Origin: Diogma glabrata | Lineage: Eukaryota > Arthropoda > Insecta > Diptera > Cylindrotomidae | Assembly: GCA_963693315.1 (NCBI GenBank) | Contig: OY856186.1 | Coordinates: 300,766,174-300,830,173 of the forward strand | DNA length: 64,000 bases | Reading direction: 5' to 3' | Shown here: in pieces, positions 11,094 to 23,633 of the stretch | Layout of the letters: each line of letters begins with the position of its first letter | Numbering within the stretch: the first letter of the stretch is position 1 | Position numbers and translations under genes: made by a program | Notes under the pieces: generated by a model | What the model saw: the letters and a program-made list of their open reading frames with translations, nothing else | Told to the model about the DNA's origin: nothing | The model's database searches: none

Positions 11094-13103
11094 ATGGCAA
11101 AATTATCTATCAGCTATGCGAACATAAGAGGATTGAATATAAACCTTAATTCGGTCCATCTTTTTCTTGGAAATATGAAACCTGATATTTTGTTTTTAAC
11201 GGAAACGATTATCAGTGCGCGTGCTGTGACCTTAGATAAAAACAGATACCTTTGTCCCAATTATGAGCTTGAATCCTCTTTCTACATTAAGCATGGAGTT
11301 TGTGCTTATATTAGGGATACTATACAATATGTGAGATTAAATAAATTTGAATTTCACAATATGGTATCACTAAAAATTAGTTGCCCAAATCAAACGCTGT
11401 TTGTCTTTGGACTTTACCGTTCACCTAATTCACCTGAGAACTTTAATTTATTTCATGACTTATCTGAGAAGATAGATAGGTTGGTTGAGTATCCTAATGC
11501 AAAGTTTATAGTTCTTGGAGATTTTAATGTCCACAATAAAGAATGGCCTACACACAGCTCTAAAACTGACGAGGTTGGTAAACAGGCTGAGTTGTTTGCT
11601 CTTTATCACAACTTTACTCAAATAATAGACCAGCCAACCAGAGTTCCTGACATTCCTGGTCAAAGTAGTAATTTACTTGATTTATTTTTGACAAACGATC
11701 CATGTCTGGTTTAATTTAAAATATCAGAACCATTGGGTGGTTCAGATCATAATTTAATCTCCACACAACTAAATATTCAAATTCCAAAACAATTTAAAAA
11801 AAAAAAAATTTTTGAGAAATATGTCAATTTCAATTTAATGAGCTTCTTAGAGTCTTCCAAATTAATTAATGAGAGACAATATGGATTTCGAAAAGGAAGA
11901 GCGACGGGAGATTTGCTGACTTTTGTCACTCATATCTGGAACAAGTCGCTTGAAAACTTTGGAGAAACATTCGGTGTTGCTCTTGATATTTCCAAGGCAT
12001 TTGACAAAGTTTGGCATAACAACCTTATATGCAAATTGAGATCCTATGGTTTAGACGAGCAGCTTATATCTTGGACACAGAGCTTTATATCTGATCGAAA
12101 ATTTCGGGTCAATGTTGACGGTGTATCATCGAATACTTTTTCAACTAATGCAGGAGTTCCTCAGGGTTCCGCTTTGTCACCAACTCTTTTTCTTATCTAT
12201 ATTAATGATTTGTTGGACTCAACGGTTCATCCTATACATAGTTTTGCTGATGATAGCACGCTTCATGCGTCTCATGAAGCACCTAAATTATATACACCCT
12301 TAGCGCTTAGTGAGTGTAGGTCAAAATTGATAGATTCCCTTAACACTGATCTTAAAACAATTATGGATTGGGGTATTGCTAACTGTGTTGAATTCAATAC
12401 AAGCAAAACACAGGTTTGTCATTTTTCTAGGATAACGACACCTAATCCTTTTCCATTAACGTTTGGCCCCAAAAATCTTTTAGAGAATGAGTCTGTCAGA
12501 CTTCTAGGAGTTGAGATTGAAAATAATATGAAGTGGAATTCTCATATTTTTAATCTGGCTAAGAATGCTGTTCAAAAGTTAGGATTTTTGGGGTGATGTC
12601 GTAAGTTTTTCGATAGCGAACAACTTCTTTTAGTTTATAAATCTTTTATACGTCCCTGCATGGAATACTGTTCTCACATATGGGGTGGAGCTTACTTGAG
12701 TAGTCTCAACTGCCTTGATTCTGTACAGCGTAGAGCTATTAAACTCATTGGTAACCCAAGTCTTACTAACGGTCTTGATTCCTTGCAGCACAGAAGAAAT
12801 GTTGCTGATTTGACTATATTTTATAAATATATTATGGATGAACGAGCTTCTGAAGAGATCAAATCGATTTTACCTAAATCGGCAAACCTTTCGCGTCACA
12901 CCAGAGCAAACGTAGCAGCGCATCCCTTTACAGTTCAAATAATTAGGTGTAGAACTGTAGCCTTCCAACGTGACGTTTTCGACAGAGTCTCTCATCTTTG
13001 GAATGCTTTACCTGATGAATTTAATCCTCAATCCCTTTTCCCTGATGAATTTAATCCTCAAGGCTTTAAAGTTAACGTTCATAAATTTCTCAGAGAATCT
13101 TAA
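11094..13103 (+). pseudogene. Non-LTR ORF2: endonuclease plus reverse transcriptase, two stops
   Basis: The first 207 codons are an apurinic-type endonuclease domain: YANIRGLN at the start, FLTET with the catalytic Glu, LYRSPNSP, VLGDFNVHNKEW, then GGSDHNL just after the first stop. The reverse transcriptase begins abruptly at QYGFRKGRATGDLL, followed by LDISKAFDKVWH, GVPQGSALSPTLFLIYIND and the catalytic FADDSTLH. The thumb-like C-terminal region has SFIRPCMEYCSHIWG. Two in-frame stops, TAA at 11,712 and TGA at 12,594 (probably once CGA), interrupt an otherwise continuous frame. The protein would nick target DNA and prime reverse transcription. Near the C-terminus (about 13,012-13,062) a 27-bp direct duplication repeats PDEFNPQ. 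Confidence 0.88.
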
Positions 13104-13217
13104 TTTGCATTCCATTCTTATCCCTAGTTGGCATGGTATCTTCGGATATTCAGAGACGTTAATTTAAAATTATTATAATTAACACTAAACATGCCTAACT
13201 TTGAATAAAAAAAAAAA
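11094..13217 (+). mobile_element. Jockey-like non-LTR retrotransposon, internally deleted
   Basis: A single reading frame runs from 11,094 to 13,103, followed by a short 3' UTR and a poly-A tail at about 13,206-13,217. ORF1 is absent. The piece between the endonuclease and the reverse transcriptase palm is missing, so the copy is much shorter than a normal jockey ORF2. It is a distant relative of the copies at 20.5, 23.6 and 46.5 kb. Confidence 0.85.
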
Positions 13218-13320
13218 ATCCTGTACCGGGAATTTCAGGTATGTCTGCCCGAACTATTTCGTTTCTATTTCTTGTTTCGGCACAGTTATCGGTGTAGCCA
13301 AAATTTTGTTTTTTGAGTGG

Positions 13321-13540
13321 ATTAAATTTTTTTTTTTTAATCAAAAGTTTTGTGTAATATGAATTACAAAATGTGTCACAACAACAAAGAGATACCTTTT
13401 AAGTCCGAGATAAAGCGTATCCCGTGTGCTAAAATTTTTTTATTTGTTTATATAAATATATTTGTGTGTTAGAAAAGTCCAAGAACTAACAATAGGTCCC
13501 ACCCACAATATGCGTTCTGAGGTGATGGATTACATCAGAT
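13321..13540 (-). mobile_element. 3'-end fragment of a jockey-like retrotransposon, minus strand
   Basis: Starting at a T-run, the reverse complement gives the same 3' UTR as the copies at 20.5 and 49.1 kb (TGTTGTGACACATTTTGTAA). It then reaches the extreme C-terminal coding end near 13,488-13,530. About 70-85 bp of unrelated sequence sits inside it (about 13,406-13,485), with AAGTCC at each edge, so it may be a small secondary insertion with a 6-bp duplication. Confidence 0.7.
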
Positions 13541-15109
13541 ATTTTAGTAGACTATACAACATTCGAAAGTTTTGAAAAAGCCAGTTATCGTTCTTTTGGT
13601 GTAGTTCCAAGAGACTTGAGTTGATCAAATCAATTCTCTTTTGAATAAGTACTAAATAGTACATCTATCATCTAACTAGAAAGTTTTAGAAGAAGAATAA
13701 AAGTTAGTTAGAATACTTTCAAGCCAAACTGTATATTTGGCACGCGAATCAGTTAAACCTCAAAACTAACAAAAAATCCGAAATGGATCTTACAGTTTGT
13801 AAACAAAACTTAGAATATTATAGATAATTTAACGCCATTTGCTTCTAATACATCTCAAAAAGTTCTAAATAAGTTTTAGTTAATGAGTCAGCTTTCAGAT
13901 TGTACGTTCTATCTCCACATCGATCCTCGTCTATTTTAAATAATCTTTGTGTAGCAAATATATTTTTCGCCCATTAACCAACATGATTCTTGGTCCATTT
14001 ATGTCTTAAATTGAAAGTTTATCTATTTTATTCTATTGGTTTCTAATTTGTTTGTCTCATGCTATATATAGAAGCTATTCCCTGAGCTATAAAACAACCA
14101 ATTGTAAAAATATTTTGCGTTTCTACGTCTTCTATTAACAAAATTCGATCAACAACTAACTATATAATCCCAACATTATATAAAATTGGTTTTTTTGGTT
14201 GTGCTTCTGGCAGTTGCTATATTTTGATATTAAATTTTTAATATTTCTTATTGATTGATCAAAAGGAAAAAATTAATTGGGAATAAATTGTTTTACCTAC
14301 GTTGTATTATGGTAGATAATAAAATCAATTTGACATAAAATAGAATTTTTATTGTGGAAAAGTTTTAACTTAAAAAAAATAGAAATAATTATTTGTAAGT
14401 GATTTACCTTGATAGAATTTTTGTGAATTGGTTGATAGTTAACGAAATACTTATCTATTTAACCAACGAGATACACTTTTAAACTGAAAACGTGTTTATT
14501 TTAAAAGGTGTGTCACCATCAAATTTGCGCTTTTAAAAAACTGTTGTTAAAGTTTCGCATATACATAAACCCTTTGATCCAACTGGTAATCAACCAAAGT
14601 CCTTCTGCTGAATACTTTACCGAATTAAAATTTTGACAAAATAAAAATTAAACGGTAACATCAAATTATCAAATCCCCATTCATTTTGATGTGAATTTAA
14701 AACACATTTACTGTATCGGCATGTGCATTTTACTGATTACCGTCAATCACTCACTTTTCATTGATTTGTTTAATTACACGAAAAATGTCCAAATCGAATC
14801 TTGCTCTCATCGTATTCCCGAACTATTCGAACTAACATCGTAATCCCGTCCCGTCCGACGAGTTGTATTGTATGTTAACGTTTTTATCAAAAATATTTTC
14901 TTATTCTATTCCTTGAAATATTAGAATACAAAAATTCTATAATATACATATAGTCTAATTTAGAATCTTATATAGTTTGTGATGATCAAACACATTTTAT
15001 ATTCGATCAAAATGTTGATTCGTAGTTAGAAGAATCGACTATCAATTTTAAAAGAACAGAGTCAATTCGTAGTTGGTAAAATGGATATAACTTGTTGATT
15101 GGTTATTGC
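13541..15109. other. Unassigned AT-rich DNA
   Basis: I find no gene or element boundary. Frames are short and there is no repeat of another part of the window that I could see. Confidence 0.45.
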
Positions 15110-15396
15110 TTAACCTTCACGTGAACGGAAATTTTTAGCGACTAATATAAACAATATCTACCCCGGTAGATATTACATAAATCATAACATCAACAAGCGT
15201 AACTGTGTATTTATTTTACTTTTGTGTAAGCATACAATAAAAGCATATATTTAAAAACAAAGTTACTTGTTTTTCACATTGACCAGTATAAATTTTCATA
15301 TAAGAAATAAGGAAAAAAATATTTAAATATCTAAAGTTATTGAATTACAAAAACCGTGATATCTACCCGGGTAGATACTGTTCACGTGAAGGTTAA
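15110..15396. mobile_element. piggyBac-type MITE flanked by TTAA
   Basis: TTAA stands at both outer edges (15,110-15,113 and 15,393-15,396). It is followed inward by the inverted repeat CCTTCACGTGAAC (right end GTTCACGTGAAGG). Just inside each end is a second palindrome, TATCTACCCCGGTAGATA on the left and TATCTACCCGGGTAGATA on the right. TTAA duplication and CC starts fit piggyBac elements. At about 280 bp with no open frame it is non-autonomous. The CACGTG in each terminus is an E-box-type word. Confidence 0.82.
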
Positions 15397-15727
15397 ACGC
15401 ATCAATTTTGTGACTCATTCGTCAACTTATTGTTGTACCCAAAAATCACAAATTTTTGTTAAGGTTTATTTTATCATTTAAAAATCACCCACCAAAACCC
15501 AAGCCCATTAGAAATATCATTTAAGCACCAACTTGAACAGTACATATGATGTACTTTATACGCATAAGATTTAGAGATCCTATTCAAATGAACATAACCG
15601 AAAAACAAATGATGATTCTTTGTCTTTTATTGTTGTTCTTACAAAACGTTTCCTTTTTGTGTTAAGGCATTTCTTTTGTTATATACATATTTACTATATA
15701 TATATTCTTATAGCATGTTCCTTATTT
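15397..15727. other. Unassigned short gap
   Basis: Nothing recognisable lies between the piggyBac-type MITE and element C. Confidence 0.5.
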
Positions 15728-15848
15728 TAGGTAGATTTCATATAAAAATCTACCTATTGCAATGGGCTTCATCTCGGAATTTCGGAAAAATTTTTGTGCC
15801 AAACGACTTTATATGATAAGCGGAGACAAAAAAACAAAAAAAAAAAAA

Positions 15849-16002
<154 letters not shown>

Positions 16003-16020
16003 GATATGAGATATAACGAA

Positions 16021-16990
16021 AACGACCGGCACTCTCACGGTCGCATTTGTTGAGATAGATCAAAAAAAATTTCTGTACTTGTGTGTTTTAATAATATCTT
16101 GGACAAGTTCGTGAATCAGCAAAATCCGACACGTGGTTAAGAAACTAGAGGCTTTTTTCTGAAAAAAATTGATTTTTTAAAACCGTTATAACGGCCGTTT
16201 GGATACCAATATTTCAAAAAATTTAACAAATTTAGAATTTTTGGAATCTTTTTTATCAATTTGTTTTAAAACTAGACCTCTGCACTTAGAGGTCCCTGAG
16301 TGAGCGGCTCCAACAAAAAAGTTTGCAAAAAAAAATTTTTTTTTGAAACAACCGGCACTCTCACGGTCGCATTTATAAGGCCAGATCAAAAAACCTTTTC
16401 TAAAAATGTGCGTTTTGTTAATATCTTGGACAAGTTCGTAAATCAGCCCAATTCAACACATGGTTAAGAAACTAGAGGCTTTATACAAGAAAAAAACTCT
16501 GTTTTTTAGATCCGTTATAACGGCCGTTTGGATTCTAATATTTTTAAAAACTTCATAAATTTAGAATCTTTGAAATCTTTTTAATCAGTTTATTTCAAAA
16601 AAAAGACCTCTGCAGTTGGAGGTTTCTGAGTGAACGGCTCCAACAAAAAAGCTTGTAAAACACAAAATGCGTTTGAATCAACCGGCGCTCTCACGGTTGC
16701 ATTTGTGGAGCCAGATCAAAAAACCTCTCTTAAAAATGTGTGTTTTATTAATATATTGGACAAGTTCGTAAATCAAAAAAATCTGACGCATGGTTAAGGA
16801 ACTATAGGCTTTATACTAGAAAAAAAAGTGTTTGTTTTAATCCGTTATAACGGCCGTTTGGATACTAATATTTTTAAAATCTTCATAAATATAGAATCTG
16901 TGGAAACATTTTAATTCGTTTATTATAAATATAAACCTCTGCAGTTAGAGGTTTTTGACTTGTTGGCTTCAACAAAAAAGTTTGCAACAA
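16021..16990 (+). repeat. Tandem repeat of ~328 bp, three units, in element C
   Basis: Units start at CCGGC(A/G)CTCTCACGGT near 16,025, 16,351 and 16,681. Each contains ATCTTGGACAAGTTCGT (with variants), a GTTATAACGGCCGTTTGGAT palindromic stretch and a GACCTCTGCA-TTAGAGGT stem. Units differ by many substitutions, so the amplification is old. The other element C copies carry a single unit, so the array grew in this copy or its lineage. Confidence 0.85.
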
Positions 16991-17395
16991 TCCCCAACTA
17001 CAATTTCCTAAAACCTTATAACAGTCAATGTCAACCTTATAACAGTCAAAAAATAAAAGATTTGAATAGAAGAAATTAATTTTTTTTTCTTAGAAATAAA
17101 CTATTTTGATATTTTGCAGTAATTGCACGACATATGATATAGAGCAGGTTTGTGTCATAAATTATCACACACATGTTCTGTGGTAGATTTGATATTTGTT
17201 TGTTGCAAAATTGGATAGATATAATTTTGCTTGTAGGTAGCTAATTTTCTTTTTAAAATTTGTTCGATATCTGTTTGAAATTAGTTTGTTTTGTTTAAAC
17301 TAATCTGATACATCAGATTCTACTGGCACACAAAACTGTCTGATCTCGAAATCTACCTATTTCTAGCGGATATACGTGCCGCTTGGACTTTTTTA

Positions 17396-18383
17396 TTTAG
17401 TTTTTTGTGTAAGAATTTTCTTTTTTTATATAACGATAAAAATTTATACGGGTAGAGAGAGAGGCAAAATATGTATGAAGTTTTTCTTTCTTTTAGCTGT
17501 TGTTGTTGTTGTTGTTTGAGAAAGGTAAATTTGAAATTAATTGCCTTATGGTTTTTTTGTTTTCTTAGATAAACGAAGGTGTTTCTATTGACGTAATGTT
17601 TGTTTTAAATATTCATTTAAAAATTTATATGTTAGGATAAAGTTGTAATAAAGTTCTAGAAAAACAAGAAACTTAAACTAATTTGGTAGTGAATTGTGTT
17701 AAGATTTAGGTCTTCAAATAGATTAAATTAATTTGATTAGACATATTGAGTTGTGTTGAAGAGCAAGCACTCCCACACCTTTTTCGTATAGTGAATTACG
17801 AGCAAAAATAATATTTGTTAAGAACTCTACAGATTAGAAGCATCTTTAAATATCGGATAAAAAATATGAAAGGCAGAAATAATATGTAGTTTCTTCCAAC
17901 GGTGGCAATCTATAGAATAAAAGTTTTATAATGTCGTACCATCGTAATGATATTGTAGTGCCCAAAAAAGGTTTACGTACACTACTATGTGATAAAATGT
18001 AGTATTTCGAAGGTTGGTGGGTGACACTACTAAACATTCGCGTACACCGCTACTTTAATTATCTTCTATTAGAATTAACTGTTCTAACTTGCTTGAGCAC
18101 TGCTAGTTGTGTTACAATAGTAATTCTTAGTGAATTTGGTTGGTTTCGCACTTTTATTACTAAATGATTGAATACACTGTTTGACGATTCATTTGGTTAC
18201 TTTTATTCGGGCATACTGAATAGAATGTGGGTTTAGTTCAGAAATGCAAAACACACTTTTTTTTGAGTGATAGTATAAAGATTATATTATTCGGTTTTAT
18301 TCACTTAGCTTAACAGTTATTTGAAATAATTCTACTTAAGAAAGAATGCACTTAATTTAACTTTTTAAATCATAATCGATTCA
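17396..18383. other. Unassigned AT-rich DNA
   Basis: No gene or element is recognised. A short GTT repeat lies near 17,500-17,517. Confidence 0.45.
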
Positions 18384-18883
18384 TAGTCCCTGGGCCATCA
18401 CCTATTTAATTTGATGATCACCACATTAATCAATAAACACTACCCCGTCAGGATTCCGACTTCCAGTCGTCGGACTGGAAAAACGCGGCCGAAAATTTGT
18501 CGGACAACATGACCCTTCAATTTCACTAATTTCTGTTAAACAATCTTGTGAAAATTTGTTTTGTGGTAATTGATTTTCAATACCCTGGTATTTTGTCCAG
18601 TTTGAGTTGTCGGACTCGACAAAAACAGACAATTTTTTGTCGGACAAATTTACTCTTGTTTTTTAAAACAAATTTCCACCCCCTTTGATAAATAACAAAA
18701 CTATGGTAATAAATATACAATACCCCGGGCAATCGCCATGTTTCGGAGTTCCCCGAGGAAAAAAGCGACCGAATCAAGGAAAACGGCAGATAAAAAAGTT
18801 GTAGGACTCGTGAAGAACAAGCGCCTTACGAAGTATAAATATGTGGTGATCATAAAATTAAATAGGTGATGGCCCAGGGACTA
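18384..18883. mobile_element. MITE with 43-bp terminal inverted repeats and TA flanks
   Basis: The left end GTCCCTGGGCCATCACCTAT (18,386 onward) is matched in reverse complement up to 18,881. The repeats continue inward through ATTTAATT and GATCACCACAT. TA lies at both edges, consistent with a Tc1/mariner-like superfamily. The interior holds two diverged copies of a block with GTCGGACT, then AAAATTTGTCGGACAA (about 18,465 and 18,609). There is no transposase. Confidence 0.75.
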
Positions 18884-20387
18884 TTACTAATAAACTGATA
18901 AACTGATATCTGTTTTCTGTTGCTGACCGACTACGACACTGATTAATACTATTTGTTAGTTTTACAGAATTCGTTAGATATCTATTTCTCTTTACTTGAC
19001 TTATTGACCGCCCTATTGTTACTTATCATCTGAACTTACCACTAATGTTGCCACCCAACTACTGAATGATTTTCCGACTAAACATTACATTTTTTTTTTT
19101 AATTTAAAACTGATTACGCATTGAAATTAATTATTCATTATTTTGGAAATAAATTGGTCCACTGACCAAAAACTTTTGTTTTTATTTTATTTTATATTAT
19201 TTTAATAAAAATTTGGGTCGCGATAGAATATTGTTTTATTTAAATTGAAATAAATGTAGGATTTGCGAAAAAGGTGTTGTGAAATTTTGATGTACAATTG
19301 AAATCGATTGAAAGAAAAACTAGAGTTTAGGTCAGTGTTGCGTTTTTGTTGGACTATTTGGTTTTGGGTTTAAATTTATATTTGCTAATTAATTAATTAA
19401 TTTGGATATTGGAAAATGTTCGTTTAGAAGTTTTTGGTTTTTTTGGGGAGTTGTTGCAGTAGTTTTTAATATCATTGTTGTGTTGTAGTTTTTAATATCA
19501 TTATTATATGTGATCGTGCAAAAAATAGTATATCGGGCGAGAGCATGTCACTTTAGTGATATGTAGCCCTAAGAATACGCGCCAAACATATCTCGAGAGA
19601 AAAACATGAATTTGGACTTCTCTTCCTTGATGTTTTATTTGGTATTTCTAAATTTTAAAGTTTTGCCTATAGGAGAGAAAATAAAATTTATTTGGATTAT
19701 TGGAAAATTGTAACGACGACCTATTACGAACTTTACTCTAAAACAAGAATATTCAGATATAAAGAAATGTTCTAATAATTTGGTAGTTTATTTCGGTTTT
19801 GGCATTTAAATTAAAATAAATTTCAACTGACATAAAATATTTGTTTTAGTTAATTACTTTGTTGCATCACACAATTAATAATACATGTTTCTGTCTACGT
19901 AAATGATGAACATTTTTTTTAAAGCTTAGTCACAGTATTATATGTAGATATAATAAGGTTGTTCAAGTTTATGGGAGGTAAAATTATTGTCTGCAGTTGT
20001 AGAGAAATTGTAAATGAAACTATAAATCAAGTTTCTGCTTAAAAGTGTAAATTAAATTATTTTTTTACAACAGAACATAAATTAAAGGGAGACTTGTAAT
20101 TATTGTATGTAACGGTTTCTTGTTGAACAACAGTCAATAAATGTTGGGAAAAACAAGCCGTTTGATATTTTAAACAAATCATAATAACAGTTCTATTTAC
20201 CATTACATTAATACATGCTCAACAATCTACATAAATTTTGATACAGCAACACAAAGTTACAAAATACCTGTTAAGGAAAGACAGTAAACTAGAAACGTCA
20301 TATATTATTGTTTTCAAACTCAGAGTTTTTCTGTGTTAGTTAAAAAATCATTAAATATTCCAAAGTTAACAAATTCATAGTTCAAAT
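18884..20387. other. Unassigned; may contain the 5' UTR of the next retrotransposon
   Basis: No gene is recognised. The last 100-200 bases before 20,388 are the expected place for the leader of the element whose ORF1 starts there. Confidence 0.4.
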
Positions 20388-20548
20388 ATGTCACGTCTTT
20401 GTGTGAAGTGCAATCTGAAAATTTCAAGGGGTAAACAGGCAATTGTTTGTGGAGCGTGTAATAGTAATCATCACACCAATTGTGAAAATATTACTTCGAA
20501 TCTTTTGAAAAATATACAACAGAATGGTTTGCAATGGTTTTGTATTAA
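20388..20548 (+). pseudogene. ORF1 of an old non-LTR element, PHD-finger part, interrupted
   Basis: An ATG at 20,388 opens a 53-codon stretch with the cysteine/histidine spacing of a PHD-type zinc finger: CVKC, CGAC, HTNC and a final WFC. PHD fingers head ORF1 in several insect jockey/CR1-type elements, where the protein binds element RNA. The frame stops dead at a poly-T run at 20,549, the 3' end of a minus-strand retrotransposon. ORF1 resumes after 25,047 with its coiled coil and C-terminal domain. The last zinc ligand is lost to the insertion. Confidence 0.75.
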
Positions 20549-23500
20549 TTTTTTTTTTTTTTTTTTTAATAAGAAGTGTTGTGTAGTAAGAATTACAAAA
20601 TGTGTCACAACAACACATAGATACCTTTTAAGACGTAGGTCCCACAACAACATGCGTCTTGAGGTATAGGTGGACGCTTTTTTTAAATCTTTGTGGATTG
20701 AAGGCACTCGAGACTATTGATTCGGGCAAAGCATTCCATGTGTACGATGTACGCACAAAGAAATCTCTTTGCATTCTATTTAGTACTATGACAGTGAGTA
20801 ATCTCGACAGTTCGACCGCCCGCACAAACCGATTGACGAGTAAAACGAGGAAAAACATATGTCTGAGGCATTATGGACCTGATTTCATCCGAGCACTGCT
20901 GGTGACGATATTTATAAAAAACAACGAGATCAGCAACAATGCGACGATGTTGCAGGGAATCAAGATCTAATGTTAAATCTCGATCACCAACAATTCGTAT
21001 AGCTCGCTTTTGAACAGAGTCCAAAAGAGCCAGGATAGTAACAGATGCAGCGCCCCAAACTTGACAACAATACTCCATACAGGGACGAATATAGGACTTA
21101 TAAATGTGGAGTAATTGATGCGAAGTAAAATATTTTGTACATCTATTGAGGAGGCCGAGTTTTCTTGACGCGCTCTTTGCCATGGCCATTATATGATCGT
21201 TCCAGAGTAAGTCATTGGATATTGTGACTCCCAATAAACGAATGCTTTCACATTCGTCTATTTGGTCGTCACACATATTAATTGAAATATCGTTGGGAAA
21301 CTCGGTCTTTGATCTGGAAACAATCAATAGCTGTATTTTGGTGGAATTAAAATTGACCAAATTTTTGTCACCCCAATCGGCGACTTTTTTTAGGTCCTCG
21401 TTTACATTTATGGCAGCGTCTCTCCGGACGCGATTTATTCGTTCAAGCATTTTACCCTTTGAAGATAGGGGGACGAATGACTTGTGCAGTGTACTATCAT
21501 CTGCAAAACTATTTATTGGGTTACTGGTGATTTGCAACAGTTCGTTGATATAAATTAAAAATAAAGTGGGAGATAAAACTGAGCCTTGGGGTACACCAGC
21601 GGTTATTAATTTAGACTCAGAAGAAAAGCCATCTATAGATACCGAGATGTATCGGTTAGACAGAAAATTTTGAATCAACTTCACGACTGCGGGATGAAAA
21701 CCGTACGCAGCGAGCTTGTTGATCAAGTTGGCATGCCAAATTCGATCAAATGCTTTTGAGATGTCTAATGCGATCACGTACGTTTCACCACCTTTCTCAA
21801 GTATGCTATTCCAAAGATGTGCCACATAGTTCAATAGATCGGTTGTTGATCTTTTGTTTCTAAAACCGTATTAGCTGTCAGATATCAAATGGTTGTCTTC
21901 CAAAAATTTGGATATGTGTGAATTAATATAGTGCTCGTATATTTTAGACATGACTGGGAGTAAGGCTATTGGTCTATAATTTGAAATATCACATTTCGTT
22001 CCTTTTTTTGGGACAGGCTGGACATTGGCCAACTTCCAGCAGGATGGATAAATACCAGATTTATAGGATTTATAAAATATTTTGGTGAGGGTTGGTGCAA
22101 GTTCCTTTTGAAAATGTTTTTAGAATAACAGGATGAATGTTGTCCAGACCAGAAGCTTTGTTGTTGTTTAACCCCCTTAAAAGTTTTTCGACAATTTTGG
22201 GTTTGAAATGTAATTGTTTCATATTAACTCCTGAAGACTGGATTTGGGGTATTTCTTTAGGAGTTTTTAAAACTGTTGAATTTGAAGCAAAGCGTTCCGC
22301 GAACAATGTAACTTTCCTTGCAGGGTCAGTAATGATTGAATCACCATCAATGATAGGAGGGATAGAAGATTTAGTACCACAATTTAAAGAATTAATGGCA
22401 CTGTAAAAACTTTTGTCAGAAATTGACATACTCGAAAGTTTTGCCGCTTTCGCTCTGTCAATCTCTGCTTTTTCGTTTTCAATTATCTGGTTTGATATTT
22501 TATTAGCCTTTAAATATTGGGATCGATTAACAGAGTTCTTTTTATGAATCCAAATATTAAATAATCTACGTTTGTTTCTAAGAGCCAATTTGGCTGCTTT
22601 CGAAAACAAATATTTTTGTTGGAGTTTCATTATTGAAAAAGGAACGAATTTGTTAATACCGAATTGAATGGTTTCAGTAAAGTTTTGAGCAGAAACACTT
22701 ACATCGACAGTATAAAAACAATGACGATCAAAAGGGAAACCTTTGAAAAAAACTTCGGAGACTATTGGTGTCCATTTTTGAGAAGTGAAATATTTTACGG
22801 GATTAGGGAACTCTAGTTTGTAGCAAATCAGTTTTGATAACTGATGTGATTAGATAATGGTCAGAATTTCCAATACTACCCTTATCGACATCGACACTCG
22901 TAATATCTGGCATAGATGTGAGATAAAGGTCTAAGAGAAAACTTTTATCACCGCCATTACGAGGAGTGAAAGTTGGGCTTTTTACAATCTGCGTCAGGTC
23001 GTGCGATGCAGCAAATATTTCTGCCTGCCTTCCATTGTTGTCGTCGTCGGTCATTTTGGAAAATTCCAACCACGATTTGTTGTGGACGTTGAAGTCACCG
23101 ATAACCTCACAACTTTGAAATTGTGCTCTAATTTCGTCGACAACATTAGTCAAGTCATTAAAAAAATTGGGATTATGTTTGTTTGGGGACCGGTATAGAG
23201 CTGTTGTGAAAAAAGAAATTTCAGGTAGACAAACCTTTAATACTACTGTACTGTAGCCATCACCATGTACTTCATAATTTGGAAAGCGTTTATATGCAAC
23301 ACTCTCATGAATGTATGCACATACACCTTGATGGAGTTTAAAAGCTGATTCAAGCCTATATTTGGGATTTAGTGTTACGTCATAGGGATAGTTTTAAGAA
23401 ACTTGTGTTTCTGTAAGAAAAAGAATATGCGGTTGGTCGTCCTCGAGATGATGTTGCACGGCGTCCCGGTTGGCATTCAATCCACAAATATTTTGAATGT

Positions 23501-23560
23501 GTATTGTCGAGATTTTTATTTAGCGTATGGTTTTTTTTGTGACACATTAAAAAATAAAAA
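20549..23560 (-). mobile_element. Jockey-like non-LTR retrotransposon, minus strand, inserted in ORF1 of another
   Basis: The poly-T at 20,549-20,567 is the poly-A tail read backwards. The 3' UTR follows to about 20,640, then ORF2 leftward to about 23,520. Sequence is closely similar to the copy at 46.5-49.2 kb. This copy reaches further 5' and includes the endonuclease start (NICGLNANRDA, then FLTET) near 23,430-23,505. ORF1 is missing. The 5' boundary lies near 23,560, next to the palindrome at 23,573. Confidence 0.88.
20628..23520 (-). pseudogene. Non-LTR ORF2 (endonuclease plus reverse transcriptase), several lesions
   Basis: Read leftward: an endonuclease with FLTETQVS followed at once by a stop (about 23,400), the GDFNVHNKSW motif (about 23,090) and GNSDHYLIT. 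A linker follows, then an RT with LDISKAFDRIWH, GVPQGSVLSPTLFLIYINE and FADDSTLH (about 21,500). The C-terminal part has SYIRPCMEYCCQVWG. Lesions against the 46.5-kb copy include frame changes near 23,100-23,200 and 22,800, a frameshift near 22,100 and a TAA in place of Gln just before YGFRNKRST (about 21,872). The ORF cannot make a full protein. Confidence 0.85.
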
Positions 23561-23572
23561 TAAAACTTAAAA

Positions 23573-23600
23573 TAGGTAGATTTTCTATGAAATCTACCTA
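23573..23600. repeat. AGGTAGATTT hairpin stranded between two retrotransposon 5' ends
   Basis: The arms TAGGTAGATTT and AAATCTACCTA enclose a 6-base loop. It is the same hairpin that forms the left end of element C at 15,729 and 39,317. Here it stands alone, between the truncated 5' ends of a minus-strand and a plus-strand retrotransposon. Confidence 0.7.
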
Positions 23601-23633
23601 AAACAAAACATGAATACACATTAAATGAGCTTC

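Noticed and set aside
17846..18037. Small open frames across 17.8-19.9 kb and 59-64 kb as host genes
   Set aside because: They are short and fit chance expectation for AT-rich DNA. No splice structure, domain or conserved motif supports them.
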